A stretch of 19,340 bases of DNA from NCBI GenBank assembly GCA_035606235.1, contig DATNFU010000002.1:1-19340 (forward strand), given 5' to 3'. Below, in pieces: positions 7,044 to 13,553 of the stretch (position 1 is its first letter; every line of letters begins with the position of its first letter). The notes under the pieces are model-generated. The model was not told the origin of the DNA and made no database searches. It worked only from the letters and a program-made list of their open reading frames with translations. Origin of the DNA: 66-474 sp035606235 (lineage in GTDB: Bacteria > Pseudomonadota > Gammaproteobacteria > Xanthomonadales > Rhodanobacteraceae). A program made the translations under genes and the position numbers.

Positions 7044-8122
7044 TCGATACGTACCCGCTCATCGCCGGATGCCGGCACCACTTCGCCGATGATCCAGCTA
7101 GACAAGCCCGACTGCGCCAGCGCGTCGCTTGCCGCATCTGCATCCCTGCGATCGAGGATCGCGGTGAAACCGATGCCGCAATTGAAGGTGCGCCACATTT
7201 CTTCGCGCGGCACGTTGCCTTCGCGTTGCAGCCATTCGAATATCGCCGGCAATTTCCAGGTGGTGCTGTCGAGCGCGATACCCAAGCCCTCCGGCACCAC
7301 GCGGATGATGTTCTCGGTGAGCCCGCCGCCGGTGATGTGCGCCATGCCGTGGATCAGCGAGGCTGGGGAATTGGTACCCGGAGCCGCGGTGGAACCGGCA
7401 GGGGCTCCGCCACGCAGCAATTTAAGCATCGGTTTGACGTAGATCGTGGTCGGCGCCAGCAACGCGTCTGCGAGGGTGACACCATCCAGTTTCAATTCGA
7501 GCGGCGAACCCGCGCGCTCGACGATCTTGCGGATCAGCGAGTAGCCGTTGGAATGCGGGCCGCTGGAGGCGATGCCGACGATCACGTCGCCGGCGCGGAT
7601 TGCCGAGCCGTCGATCATCGCGGCCTTTTCCACCGCGCCGACGCAGAAACCCGCGAGATCGTACTCGCCGGGCGGGTACATATCCGGCATCTCGGCGCTT
7701 TCGCCGCCGATCAACGCGCAACCGGCGAGCTCGCAACCGCGCGCGATGCCGCCGACCACGCTGACGGTGGTGTCGACATCAAGTTTGCCGGTGGCGAAGT
7801 AGTCGAGAAAGAACAAGGGTTCCGCACCCTGCACCAGCACGTCGTTGACGCACATGCCGACCAGGTCGATGCCGATCGTGGCATGGCGATTCAATTGCTG
7901 CGCCAATTTCAATTTGGTGCCCACGCCGTCGGTACCCGACACCAGCACCGGCTGGCGGTACTTATTCGACAGGTCGAACAGGCCGCCAAAGCCGCCCAGC
8001 CCGCCCATCACCTCGGGCCGAAAAGTGCGCTTCACCAGCGGTTTGATGCGCTCCACCACGGCGTTGCCGGCGTCGATGTCCACGCCGGCGGCGCGGTAGG
8101 TGAGCGGCTTGGTTTCGGCCAT
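7040..8122 (-). CDS. purM: phosphoribosylformylglycinamidine cyclo-ligase (AIR synthetase) PurM
   Basis: PurM closes FGAM to AIR using ATP, the fifth step of purine synthesis. The 360-aa product contains YRAAGVDIDAGN, the nucleotide-binding SGTDGVGTKLKLA (62-74), IGIDLVGMCVNDVLVQGAEPLFFLDYFATG, IGGESAEMPDMYPPGEYDLAGF, SSGPHSNGYSLIRK, and the C-terminal HITGGGLTENIIRVVPEGL and RTFNCGIGF. It is about 15 residues longer than E. coli PurM (345 aa). The surplus is a Gly/Ala/Pro/Ser/Thr-rich stretch at about 237-255, just before IHGMAHITGGG. It is coupled to purN by a GTGA overlap and lies divergent from the DUF2066 gene. The ATG at 8122 begins the expected MAE...YRAAGVDI. Confidence 0.97.
   Translation of the reverse strand: MAETKPLTYRAAGVDIDAGNAVVERIKPLVKRTFRPEVMGGLGGFGGLFDLSNKYRQPVLVSGTDGVGTKLKLAQQLNRHATIGIDLVGMCVNDVLVQGAEPLFFLDYFATGKLDVDTTVSVVGGIARGCELAGCALIGGESAEMPDMYPPGEYDLAGFCVGAVEKAAMIDGSAIRAGDVIVGIASSGPHSNGYSLIRKIVERAGSPLELKLDGVTLADALLAPTTIYVKPMLKLLRGGAPAGSTAAPGTNSPASLIHGMAHITGGGLTENIIRVVPEGLGIALDSTTWKLPAIFEWLQREGNVPREEMWRTFNCGIGFTAILDRRDADAASDALAQSGLSSWIIGEVVPASGDERVRIE
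7358..7414. repeat. palindromic in-frame insertion within purM
   Basis: The segment encodes GGAPAGSTAAPGTNSPAS, with no counterpart in E. coli PurM between the helix ending LKLL and IHGMAHITGGG. Its DNA has nested inverted repeats: CGGAGCC (7379-7385) with GGCTCCG (7403-7409), CGGT (7387-7390) with ACCG (7394-7397), and GGTACC (7373-7378). Exact borders are uncertain because no aligned relatives are available. Confidence 0.45.
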
Positions 8123-8319
8123 GGGGATATCCGGACGCAGCGCGGCAAAGATGCAAATGATAGACGGGGCAGGGGGGATTGGGCAGACTTGCGTTTGAGA
8201 GCGCCGCCGTCCGGTTTGATTCGTTCAACTCGCGGCCTGCTCACCCGTCAGGCGCCGTGCGCTTGTGTTCCCGCGAGGGAGCGGATCGGGTGAGGGGCAA
8301 ACGAAATCTTGCAGAAGAC
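8123..8319. promoter_or_regulatory. divergent promoter region purM / DUF2066 gene
   Basis: This 197-base gap separates two divergent genes and must hold both promoters. The only suggestive element is TATCAT on the minus strand (8157-8162), about 35 bases before the purM ATG, a possible -10 box without a good -35. I recognise no PurR-like operator. Confidence 0.3.
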
Positions 8320-8976
8320 ATGACCATGACTCGATTCGCGTTCGCAGTGCTGTTGGTGTGTTCCCTTCTGGTCGGATTCAATCTTCGCGCCGCCGAGACC
8401 GCCTCCGCGGGCGGCGCCTATTCCGCCACCGTGCCGGTCGCCGACACCGGCGACGCGGCGCGCGATGCCGCGCTGTCCTCGGCGCTGGCTCAGGTTCTGC
8501 AACAGCTCGCGCCACAGGCGACACCGGGCGCGGATGTACTCGGCCAGGCGCCGGGCCTGGTGCGCAATTACAAATATCAGCGCGCGACGAGCGGCAGCGG
8601 CTTGCAACTGCAGGTCGATTTCGATCCGGGTTCGATCCAGCATCTGATGCAGCAACTGGGCGCCGCCACCGTGTCGACGGCCAGCCCAGCCGCAGCCGGG
8701 ACTTCCGCAGCCGCGCCGACCGCGGGCGGTAGCGGCACGTTGTGGGTGGATGGGCTGGACAGCGCCACCGATTTCGCCACGCTCCTCTCTACCCTGCGGC
8801 AATCGCCGCAACTGCACAACGTGGTGCCGGTCGCCGCGCAGAACGACGGCGTACTGCTGCAACTGGATTACGACGCCCCGCTGGGCGACGTCGCCAATGC
8901 GTTGATCGCCGGCGGTCACCTGCAGGTCGCACCGGCGCATCAGGGCGCGGATGCATCGTTGCATTGGACACGATAG
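8320..8976 (+). CDS. DUF2066 domain-containing secreted protein
   Basis: The 218-aa product has a signal peptide (MTMTRFAFAVLLVCSLLVGFNLRA, cleavage near 24). The body resembles the N-terminal part of DUF2066 proteins: YSATVPVADTGDAARDAALSSALAQVLQQLAP, VRNYKYQRATSGSGLQLQVDFDPGSIQHLMQQLGAA. An Ala/Ser/Thr/Gly linker (about 122-142) separates it from a C-terminal domain (TLWVDGLDSATDFATLLSTLRQSP...LQLDYDAPLGDVANALIAGGHLQV). Family members I know of are longer (over 300 aa), so this looks like a shortened or rearranged form. Its place divergent from purM and upstream of a CDP-alcohol phosphatidyltransferase, a permease and hda is the usual Xanthomonadales order. Function unknown. ATG 8320 is chosen for the signal peptide and the AGAAGA before it; ATG 8326 is an alternative. 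Confidence 0.85.
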   Translation: MTMTRFAFAVLLVCSLLVGFNLRAAETASAGGAYSATVPVADTGDAARDAALSSALAQVLQQLAPQATPGADVLGQAPGLVRNYKYQRATSGSGLQLQVDFDPGSIQHLMQQLGAATVSTASPAAAGTSAAAPTAGGSGTLWVDGLDSATDFATLLSTLRQSPQLHNVVPVAAQNDGVLLQLDYDAPLGDVANALIAGGHLQVAPAHQGADASLHWTR

Positions 8977-9004
8977 CGGTCGCGCGGGCGACGGCATCGC
9001 GCTC

Positions 9005-9586
9005 ATGAGCAGCCCGGCATCCCTTGCTTCCCTGCGGCAATTGCCGAATCTGATCACGTGTCTGCGCATCGCACTGGTCGCGCCATTCGTGGTGATGGTG
9101 CTGGATGCGCGCTTCGAGGCGGCCTTGTGGATCGGCATCGCGGCCGGATTCTCGGATGCACTGGATGGCTTTCTTGCGCGCCGTTGCGGCTGGCGAACAC
9201 GATTCGGCGCGCTGCTGGATCCGGCCGCGGACAAGCTGTTGCTGGTTGCGGCGTATCTCACGCTGGCGCAGGTTGGCCGTGTAGCCTGGGCACTCGCGTT
9301 GCTGGTGCTGGCGCGCGATCTGGTGATCGTGCTCGGCGCAGCGCTGTACCGTGGCATCGTCGGCGCATTCGAGGCGCAGCCCAGCCTGTGGTCGAAGGCC
9401 ACCACGCTCGCGCAGATCCTGTTCGTGCTGCTGGTGCTCGCCGCCGGCAGTTTTGGCTGGCATTGGCAGCAGCGCGGGTACGCGTGGGTCGTTGCCGCGA
9501 TCACCGTGATCAGCGGCGTGGATTATGTCGTGCGCTGGAGCCTGCGTGCACGCAACGCGCTGCGCGAGAGGAACATTTCCCGATGA
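9005..9586 (+). CDS. CDP-alcohol phosphatidyltransferase family membrane enzyme
   Basis: The 193-aa integral membrane protein has the complete CDP-alcohol phosphotransferase signature D-x2-DG-x2-AR-x8-G-x3-D-x3-D (from DALDGFLARR to GALLDPAAD) after a first helix and LPNLITCLRIALVAPFVV. Four or five further hydrophobic helices follow. Enzymes of this family move a phosphatidyl group from CDP-diacylglycerol to an alcohol such as glycerol 3-phosphate. The PNLITCLRI start and size are PgsA-like, but this copy sits outside the usual uvrC-pgsA context, so the acceptor cannot be named. ATG 9005 is chosen, 28 bases after the DUF2066 gene; its stop overlaps the next start as ATGA. Confidence 0.9.
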   Translation: MSSPASLASLRQLPNLITCLRIALVAPFVVMVLDARFEAALWIGIAAGFSDALDGFLARRCGWRTRFGALLDPAADKLLLVAAYLTLAQVGRVAWALALLVLARDLVIVLGAALYRGIVGAFEAQPSLWSKATTLAQILFVLLVLAAGSFGWHWQQRGYAWVVAAITVISGVDYVVRWSLRARNALRERNISR

Positions 9587-10710
9587 ACTCCGATATCGCG
9601 CGGCGCTGGCAACTGCTCGCCATCATCCTGGTGATTGGTGCATTGCTGTGGCTGCTGCGGCCGGTGCTGACGCCGTTCGCGATCGCGGCGATGCTGGCGT
9701 ATCTCGGCGATCCGCTGGCCGACCGTCTCGAGCGCCTGCACTGCGGCCGCGCGCTGGCGGCGAGCATCGTGTTCGTGGTCACCGCGCTGATCCTGATCGG
9801 CGCACTGCTGTTGCTGGTGCCGCTGATCGAACATCAAGTGGTGCGGCTGATCAGCGCGCTGCCGGCCTACGGCGCGTGGATACGTACCAGCCTGTTCCCG
9901 TGGCTGCAGCAGCACCTGCGCCTGCCGCCGGACGTTTTCAATATCGACAGCATTCTGGCCAACGTGCGTGCGCACATCGGCACGATCGGCAATCTGGCCG
10001 CGGTGGTGCTGGGTTATGCCACGCGTTCGGGGCTGACCATCATCGGCTGGATCACGTCGCTGGTGCTGATCCCGGTAGTCACGTTTTATCTGCTGCGCGA
10101 CTGGGACGTGATGGTGGCGAAACTCGACGCGCTGTTGCCGCGCGCCAACCAGCCGACCATTGCGCGACTGGCGCGCGAATCCGATGCGGTGCTCGGCGCC
10201 TTCGTGCGCGGGCAATTGCTGGTGATGATCGCGCTCGGCGTGTTCTATGCCGTCGCGCTGTGGGCGATCGGGCTGGATGTCGGCCCGCTGATCGGCATCA
10301 TCGCGGGGCTGGTCAGTTTCGTGCCGTATCTGGGTTTCATCACCGGCCTGTTCGCCAGCCTGATCGCCGCACTGGTGCAATACCACGACTGGCAGCATCT
10401 CGCGATGGTGCTGGGCGTGTTTGGTGTCGGCCAGGTGCTGGAAGGCTACGTGCTGGTGCCGCGGCTGGTCGGGGGCAAAATCGGCTTGCATCCGGTCGCG
10501 GTGATCTTCGCGATCCTTGCCTTCGGCCAGTTGTTCGGCTTTCTCGGCGTGCTGCTGGCATTGCCGATCTCGTCGGTGCTGATGGTGCTGCTGCGCTACG
10601 CGCACGAACGCTACACCGCGAGCGCCTTGTACGACGCGGAAAAGGGGTCAGGTTCATTTTCCGAGACGGACGGAGACCACGATGTCCTGCCTCCTCCTGA
10701 TGATCTGTAG
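9583..10710 (+). CDS. AI-2E family transporter (PerM-like permease) with repeat-derived C-terminus
   Basis: The 375-aa polytopic protein matches the AI-2E/UPF0118 family: paired N-terminal helices (LLAIILVIGALLWLLRPVLTPFAIAAMLAYLGDPLADRLE), a helical middle region, SLVLIPVVTFYLLRDWDVM, and conserved VSFVPYLGFITGLFASLIAALVQ and VLVPRLVGGKIGLHPVAVIFAILAFGQLFGFLGVLLALP. Substrates differ between members, so none is assigned. The natural C-terminus appears to end around RYTASALYD; the last ~22 residues (EKGSGSFSETDGDHDVLPPPDDL) are encoded by the left arm and loop of the 23-bp inverted repeat, where the TAG stop also lies. It is coupled to the upstream gene by an ATGA overlap. Confidence 0.92.
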   Translation: MNSDIARRWQLLAIILVIGALLWLLRPVLTPFAIAAMLAYLGDPLADRLERLHCGRALAASIVFVVTALILIGALLLLVPLIEHQVVRLISALPAYGAWIRTSLFPWLQQHLRLPPDVFNIDSILANVRAHIGTIGNLAAVVLGYATRSGLTIIGWITSLVLIPVVTFYLLRDWDVMVAKLDALLPRANQPTIARLARESDAVLGAFVRGQLLVMIALGVFYAVALWAIGLDVGPLIGIIAGLVSFVPYLGFITGLFASLIAALVQYHDWQHLAMVLGVFGVGQVLEGYVLVPRLVGGKIGLHPVAVIFAILAFGQLFGFLGVLLALPISSVLMVLLRYAHERYTASALYDAEKGSGSFSETDGDHDVLPPPDDL

Positions 10711-10737
10711 CAACGAAAATGAACCTGACCCCTTTTC
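10639..10737. repeat. perfect 23-bp inverted repeat joining the permease end and the hda start
   Basis: The left arm 10639-10661 (core AAAAGGGGTCAGGTTCATTT) is the exact reverse complement of the right arm 10715-10737 (core AAATGAACCTGACCCCTTTT), with 53 bases between. Identity stops sharply on both sides, marking an element of 99 bases. The GGGGTCAGGTTCATTTTC motif resembles short dispersed repeats linked to Y1 (REP-associated) transposases in proteobacteria; that link is from memory. The left arm is coding for the permease tail and the right arm contains the hda ATG at 10719. Confidence 0.85.
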
Positions 10738-11429
10738 ATCAGTTGCCGCTCGGCCTGCGCTGGCCTTCGCACCAGCGCCTCGATACGTATTTCGCCGGAG
10801 CCAATGGCGCCGCGCTGGAGAGCGTGCGCACGCTTGCGCTCGGCGAAAGCGGCGCGTGGCTGTACCTGCATGGCGCGCGCGGCAGCGGCAAGACCCATCT
10901 GCTGATCGGCGCCTGCCGTCTTGCTTTGGAGATCGGGCGCAACGCACGCTACCTGCCGCTGGCATCGCTCAGCGAGTCGCGCGCGGAAGCGATCGCCAGC
11001 TTCGGCGCGGAGCAGAGCGACCTGCTGGCGATTGACGACGTGCAGGCGATTGCCGGTGATCGTGATACCGAGCGCGCGCTGTTCGATCTCTACAACCGCG
11101 CCCGCGAATCGCGCGCAACCTTGTTGCTCGCCGCGAACGCCGCACCCGCGCAACTTGGCGTGCAGTTGCCGGATCTGATTTCACGCCTCTCCGCCTGCAC
11201 GCAATTCGCCCTGCAGCCGCTGGACGAAACCGGTCGCCGCGCGGTGCTGCGTTCGCGCGCGCAGCAGCGCGGGCTGCAGATCGATGACAATGTGCTGGAT
11301 TGGCTGTTCGCCCGCCAGCCGCGTGATCTCACCGCGTTGATGGAATTGTTCGAACGCCTGGATCACGCCGCGCTGGCCGCGCAGCGGCGGATCACCATTC
11401 CGTTTTTGCGCGAGATGCTGTCCATGTAG
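10719..11429 (+). CDS. hda: DnaA regulatory inactivator Hda
   Basis: Hda is a DnaA-paralogous AAA+ protein that, bound to the DNA-loaded sliding clamp, triggers ATP hydrolysis on DnaA after initiation (RIDA). The 236-aa product has the N-terminal clamp-binding motif QLPLGL (8-13), Walker A GARGSGKT (52-59), Walker B LLAIDDVQ (102-109), and the Box VII-like SRLS with R156 as candidate arginine finger. It lacks the DnaA DNA-binding domain, as Hda does. The ATG is inside the right arm of the 23-bp inverted repeat, so MNLTPF is repeat-encoded and precedes the clamp motif directly; no strong Shine-Dalgarno is present (TAGCAACGAAA precedes the ATG). The TAG stop lies in a GTAGGAGCGC palindrome. Other possible starts are not apparent in frame. 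Confidence 0.94.
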   Translation: MNLTPFHQLPLGLRWPSHQRLDTYFAGANGAALESVRTLALGESGAWLYLHGARGSGKTHLLIGACRLALEIGRNARYLPLASLSESRAEAIASFGAEQSDLLAIDDVQAIAGDRDTERALFDLYNRARESRATLLLAANAAPAQLGVQLPDLISRLSACTQFALQPLDETGRRAVLRSRAQQRGLQIDDNVLDWLFARQPRDLTALMELFERLDHAALAAQRRITIPFLREMLSM

Positions 11430-11447
11430 GAGCGCGCTGCGCGCGAC
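11426..11447 (+). repeat. GTAG-type REP palindrome at the hda stop
   Basis: GTAGGAGCGCGCT followed by GCGCGCGAC makes a GC stem (GCGCG-CTG-CGCGC) headed by the GTAG tetranucleotide typical of REP elements mobilised by REP-associated tyrosine transposases in Xanthomonadales and Pseudomonas. Positions 11427-11429 are the hda stop codon. Confidence 0.8.
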
Positions 11448-11591
11448 TGCTGCAAGGGTGGCCCGGGTGCAGGTGCGTAGCTTCGGAATCCGGGTGGATG
11501 CTCCATGATTTCCCTTCGCTTCATCCGCGCTACAAGGCTGGGTGGTAGCTTGCTTGCAGCCGACCGAACGCTGCTGCGAGCGGAATCATTT
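11448..11591. repeat. spacer between inverted REPs, with a degenerate CCCGGGT/ATCCG repeat
   Basis: Between the two REPs lie GGCCCGGGTGCAGG (from 11461), CGGAATCCGGGTGGATG (from 11485) and CCCTTCGCTTCATCCGCGCTAC (11513-11534). They look like a decayed copy of the GTAGCCCGGATGAAGCG...ATCCGGG repeat seen between genes in many gammaproteobacteria. No coding potential is supported. Confidence 0.4.
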
Positions 11592-11615
11592 GTCGCGCGC
11601 TTAGCGCGCTCCTAC
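11592..11615 (-). repeat. GTAG-type REP palindrome at the murU stop
   Basis: On the minus strand this reads GTAGGAGCGCGC-TAA-GCGCGCGAC, a six-base-pair stem with a TAA loop, in inverse orientation to the REP at the hda end. Bases 11614-11612 are the TAG stop of murU. The two facing palindromes form a REP pair that may act as a two-way transcription or mRNA-decay barrier. Confidence 0.82.
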
Positions 11616-12325
11616 AAAAGCTTTGCATCCCATTCCCGCAATCGTTTCGGTGTGCCGATATCGCTCCATGCGCCGTGATGGTATTGCCAGCCGACCCGGC
11701 TGTGCGAGATTCCTGCGCGCAACAGCGGGGTGATGGAAAACCGCGGCGGCTTTTCCTTCGCGCCGGGCGCATCGCCGATCACTTCGCGCCAGCCGTCCAG
11801 AATCTCCGGCCGATACACGCCGATACCGGCGAACGTCAGCGCGCGTTGAGCGTTCGGTGCATCGGGAAACGGAAACAGCGTGTCATCAGCGCCGATGCCG
11901 AAATCGCCGCGCGGGTGTTGCGGCGGATTATCCACCAGCACCAGATGCGCGAGACCTTCCGGTTCGCGCGGCAGCGATGCGAAATCGAAATCGCTCCAGA
12001 TGTCGCCGTTCACCGCGATAAACGGCTCGCCGCCGAGCGCCGGCAGCGCGTTCAACATGCCGCCGCCGGTTTCCAGCGGTGTTTCGCCTTCGTAGCTGTA
12101 TTCGATATGCACGCCGTAACGCGTACCGTCGCCCAGCGCTTGCGGAAATTGCGCAGCCAGGTGTGCGGTGTTGATCACCACCTCGCGCACGCCCGCGCGC
12201 GCGAGATTCTCCAGGTGCCATTCGATCAGCCGTTTGCCGCCCACGCTCAGCAGCGGCTTGGGCGTGGTGTCCGAAAGCGGTCGCATCCGCTCGCCACGGC
12301 CGGCAGAAAAAACGAGCGCCTTCAT
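11612..12325 (-). CDS. murU: N-acetylmuramate alpha-1-phosphate uridylyltransferase MurU
   Basis: MurU converts MurNAc-1-phosphate and UTP to UDP-MurNAc in the peptidoglycan salvage pathway that bypasses MurA and MurB. The 237-aa product is a nucleotidyltransferase with the signature FSAGRGERMRPLSDTTPKPLL (6-26), the helix LENLARAGVREVVINTAHLA, ETGGGMLNALP, the metal-site region VNGDIWSDFDF, and a C-terminal YHHGAWSDIGTPKRL. The ATG at 12325 overlaps the amgK stop (ATGA); pairing with a phosphotransferase kinase is what separates MurU from other nucleotide-sugar transferases. The stop codon is formed by a REP. Confidence 0.9.
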   Translation of the reverse strand: MKALVFSAGRGERMRPLSDTTPKPLLSVGGKRLIEWHLENLARAGVREVVINTAHLAAQFPQALGDGTRYGVHIEYSYEGETPLETGGGMLNALPALGGEPFIAVNGDIWSDFDFASLPREPEGLAHLVLVDNPPQHPRGDFGIGADDTLFPFPDAPNAQRALTFAGIGVYRPEILDGWREVIGDAPGAKEKPPRFSITPLLRAGISHSRVGWQYHHGAWSDIGTPKRLREWDAKLL

Positions 12326-13380
12326 GCTAGGGGCTGAGTCAAATCGCGCCCGCCGAGCTTGCGCTCCACCAGTGCGAGAAAGTCGGCGAACTCGGGATGC
12401 TGTGTACCCACGCTGCGCACGTAGTGCCACACGCGCGGCAGATCATTGAGATAACCGCGCTTGCCGTCGCGATACCACAGCCGGCAGAAAATGCCGAGCA
12501 CCTTGATGTGGCGCTGCAGGCCCATCAAATCAAACCAGCGCCGCCATGTGCGCGCGTCCACGCGTTCGTCCAGCAAGCCGGCATGTCGCAACGCCACGCG
12601 ATGCATTTCCGCCCACGCACGCACGCGGGGCTCGTCCCAGACGATGTAGCAATCGCGCAAGAGTGAAACCAGATCGTAGGTGAGCGGGCCGAGCACCGCG
12701 TCCTGAAAATCTATTATCCCCGGGCTCACCTGCCCGCGGGCGGGGATGTCGGGATTGTTGTCGGTCACGACCAGCAGGTTGCGGCTGTGATAATCACGGT
12801 GCACGAACGCGCGTGGCTGCGCGAGCGCGGTGTTGATCAGCAGGCGGAACGCCCCCTCGATCACGTCCCACTCGTCGCATTCGATGGTGACGCCAAGATG
12901 CCGTTGCAGGAACCAGGTCGGCAGCAGTTCCAGTTCCGTCATCAGCCGCGCTTCGTCATAAGGCGGCAGGTCGCGCGTCTGCACGCGCGTCTGCATTGTC
13001 AGCAACGCGGTTAGCGCATCGCCGTAAAGCCGATCCACCGTGCCGTCGTTCAGTTCCGGCAGATAGGTGCGCGTGCCCAGATCCGACAGCAGCAGGAAAC
13101 CGCGGTCGCGATCTTGCGCCAGCACTTCCGGCGCGTGCAACCCGGCTGTGCGCAGGCGTGCATTGATATCCAGCCACGGCGCGAGATCCTCGTGCTCCGG
13201 CGGCGCGTCCATCACGATCGCGCTGCGCGGGCCGCCGCGCGTGCGCCAGTAGCTGCGGAAGCTGGCATCTTCGGAGGCGCGTTCCAGGGTGAGCGACGGC
13301 TGGTTCAGCGCCGCGCGTGCAAAGGCAACGCGCTCGGCGGTTCGATCGGCAATGAATGATTGTGCGGCGAGGTCGTTCAT
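12322..13380 (-). CDS. amgK: N-acetylmuramate/N-acetylglucosamine anomeric kinase AmgK
   Basis: AmgK phosphorylates MurNAc (and GlcNAc) at the anomeric carbon; with MurU it recycles wall sugar. The 352-aa product has the aminoglycoside-phosphotransferase fold: a gatekeeper-side strand FLLLSDLGTRTYL, the catalytic loop AFVHRDYHSRNLLV (H194, D196, N201), the metal-binding GIIDFQDAVLGPLTYDLVSLLRD (D224), and a helical C-terminus (RHIKVLGIFCRLWYRDGKRGYLNDLPRVWHYV). It overlaps murU by four bases, which supports the assignment over other phosphotransferases. The ATG at 13380 is preferred; 13389 is three codons upstream. Neither has a clear Shine-Dalgarno. Confidence 0.9.
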   Translation of the reverse strand: MNDLAAQSFIADRTAERVAFARAALNQPSLTLERASEDASFRSYWRTRGGPRSAIVMDAPPEHEDLAPWLDINARLRTAGLHAPEVLAQDRDRGFLLLSDLGTRTYLPELNDGTVDRLYGDALTALLTMQTRVQTRDLPPYDEARLMTELELLPTWFLQRHLGVTIECDEWDVIEGAFRLLINTALAQPRAFVHRDYHSRNLLVVTDNNPDIPARGQVSPGIIDFQDAVLGPLTYDLVSLLRDCYIVWDEPRVRAWAEMHRVALRHAGLLDERVDARTWRRWFDLMGLQRHIKVLGIFCRLWYRDGKRGYLNDLPRVWHYVRSVGTQHPEFADFLALVERKLGGRDLTQPLA

Positions 13381-13416
13381 GGGAGGCATTGAATGATGTG
13401 CGGGGCCGCTCCCCAA

Positions 13417-13466
13417 GTGGTTCGACCGGCTCAGCATAGCCCGGCCCGCGCTCAGGACGAACGGCC
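13417..13466. repeat. degenerate GTTCGAC...GACGAACGG repeat between amgK and cysD
   Basis: GTGGTTCGACCGGCTCA (13417-13433) and CTCAGGACGAACGG (13451-13464) look like the two halves of the dispersed repeat GTTCGAC-AGCTCAGGACGAACGG, separated by an extra GCATAGCCCGGCCCGCG. GCTCA is present on both sides of the extra bases, as if duplicated. The family assignment is from memory of proteobacterial intergenic sequences. Confidence 0.4.
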
Positions 13467-13553
13467 ATCACGATTGTCCATTTTTGATTGGCACGTTGCA
13501 CCAAAGCCCGCGCGCTTTAGGCTATTCTCATTTGTTTGGAGGCAGATCGAACC

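Noticed and set aside
11426..11615. CRISPR-like or IS-end interpretation of the two facing palindromes
   Set aside because: Only two copies, inverted, with no regular spacers and no transposase gene between them; REP elements explain them better.
12322..13380. Aminoglycoside resistance phosphotransferase
   Set aside because: The fold is shared, but the four-base overlap with a MurU-type nucleotidyltransferase and the chromosomal core setting fit the AmgK sugar kinase.
13381..13416. Small upstream extension of amgK (start at 13437)
   Set aside because: The extra residues come from the repeat-bearing intergenic region and do not look like the family; ATG 13380 or 13389 is more likely.
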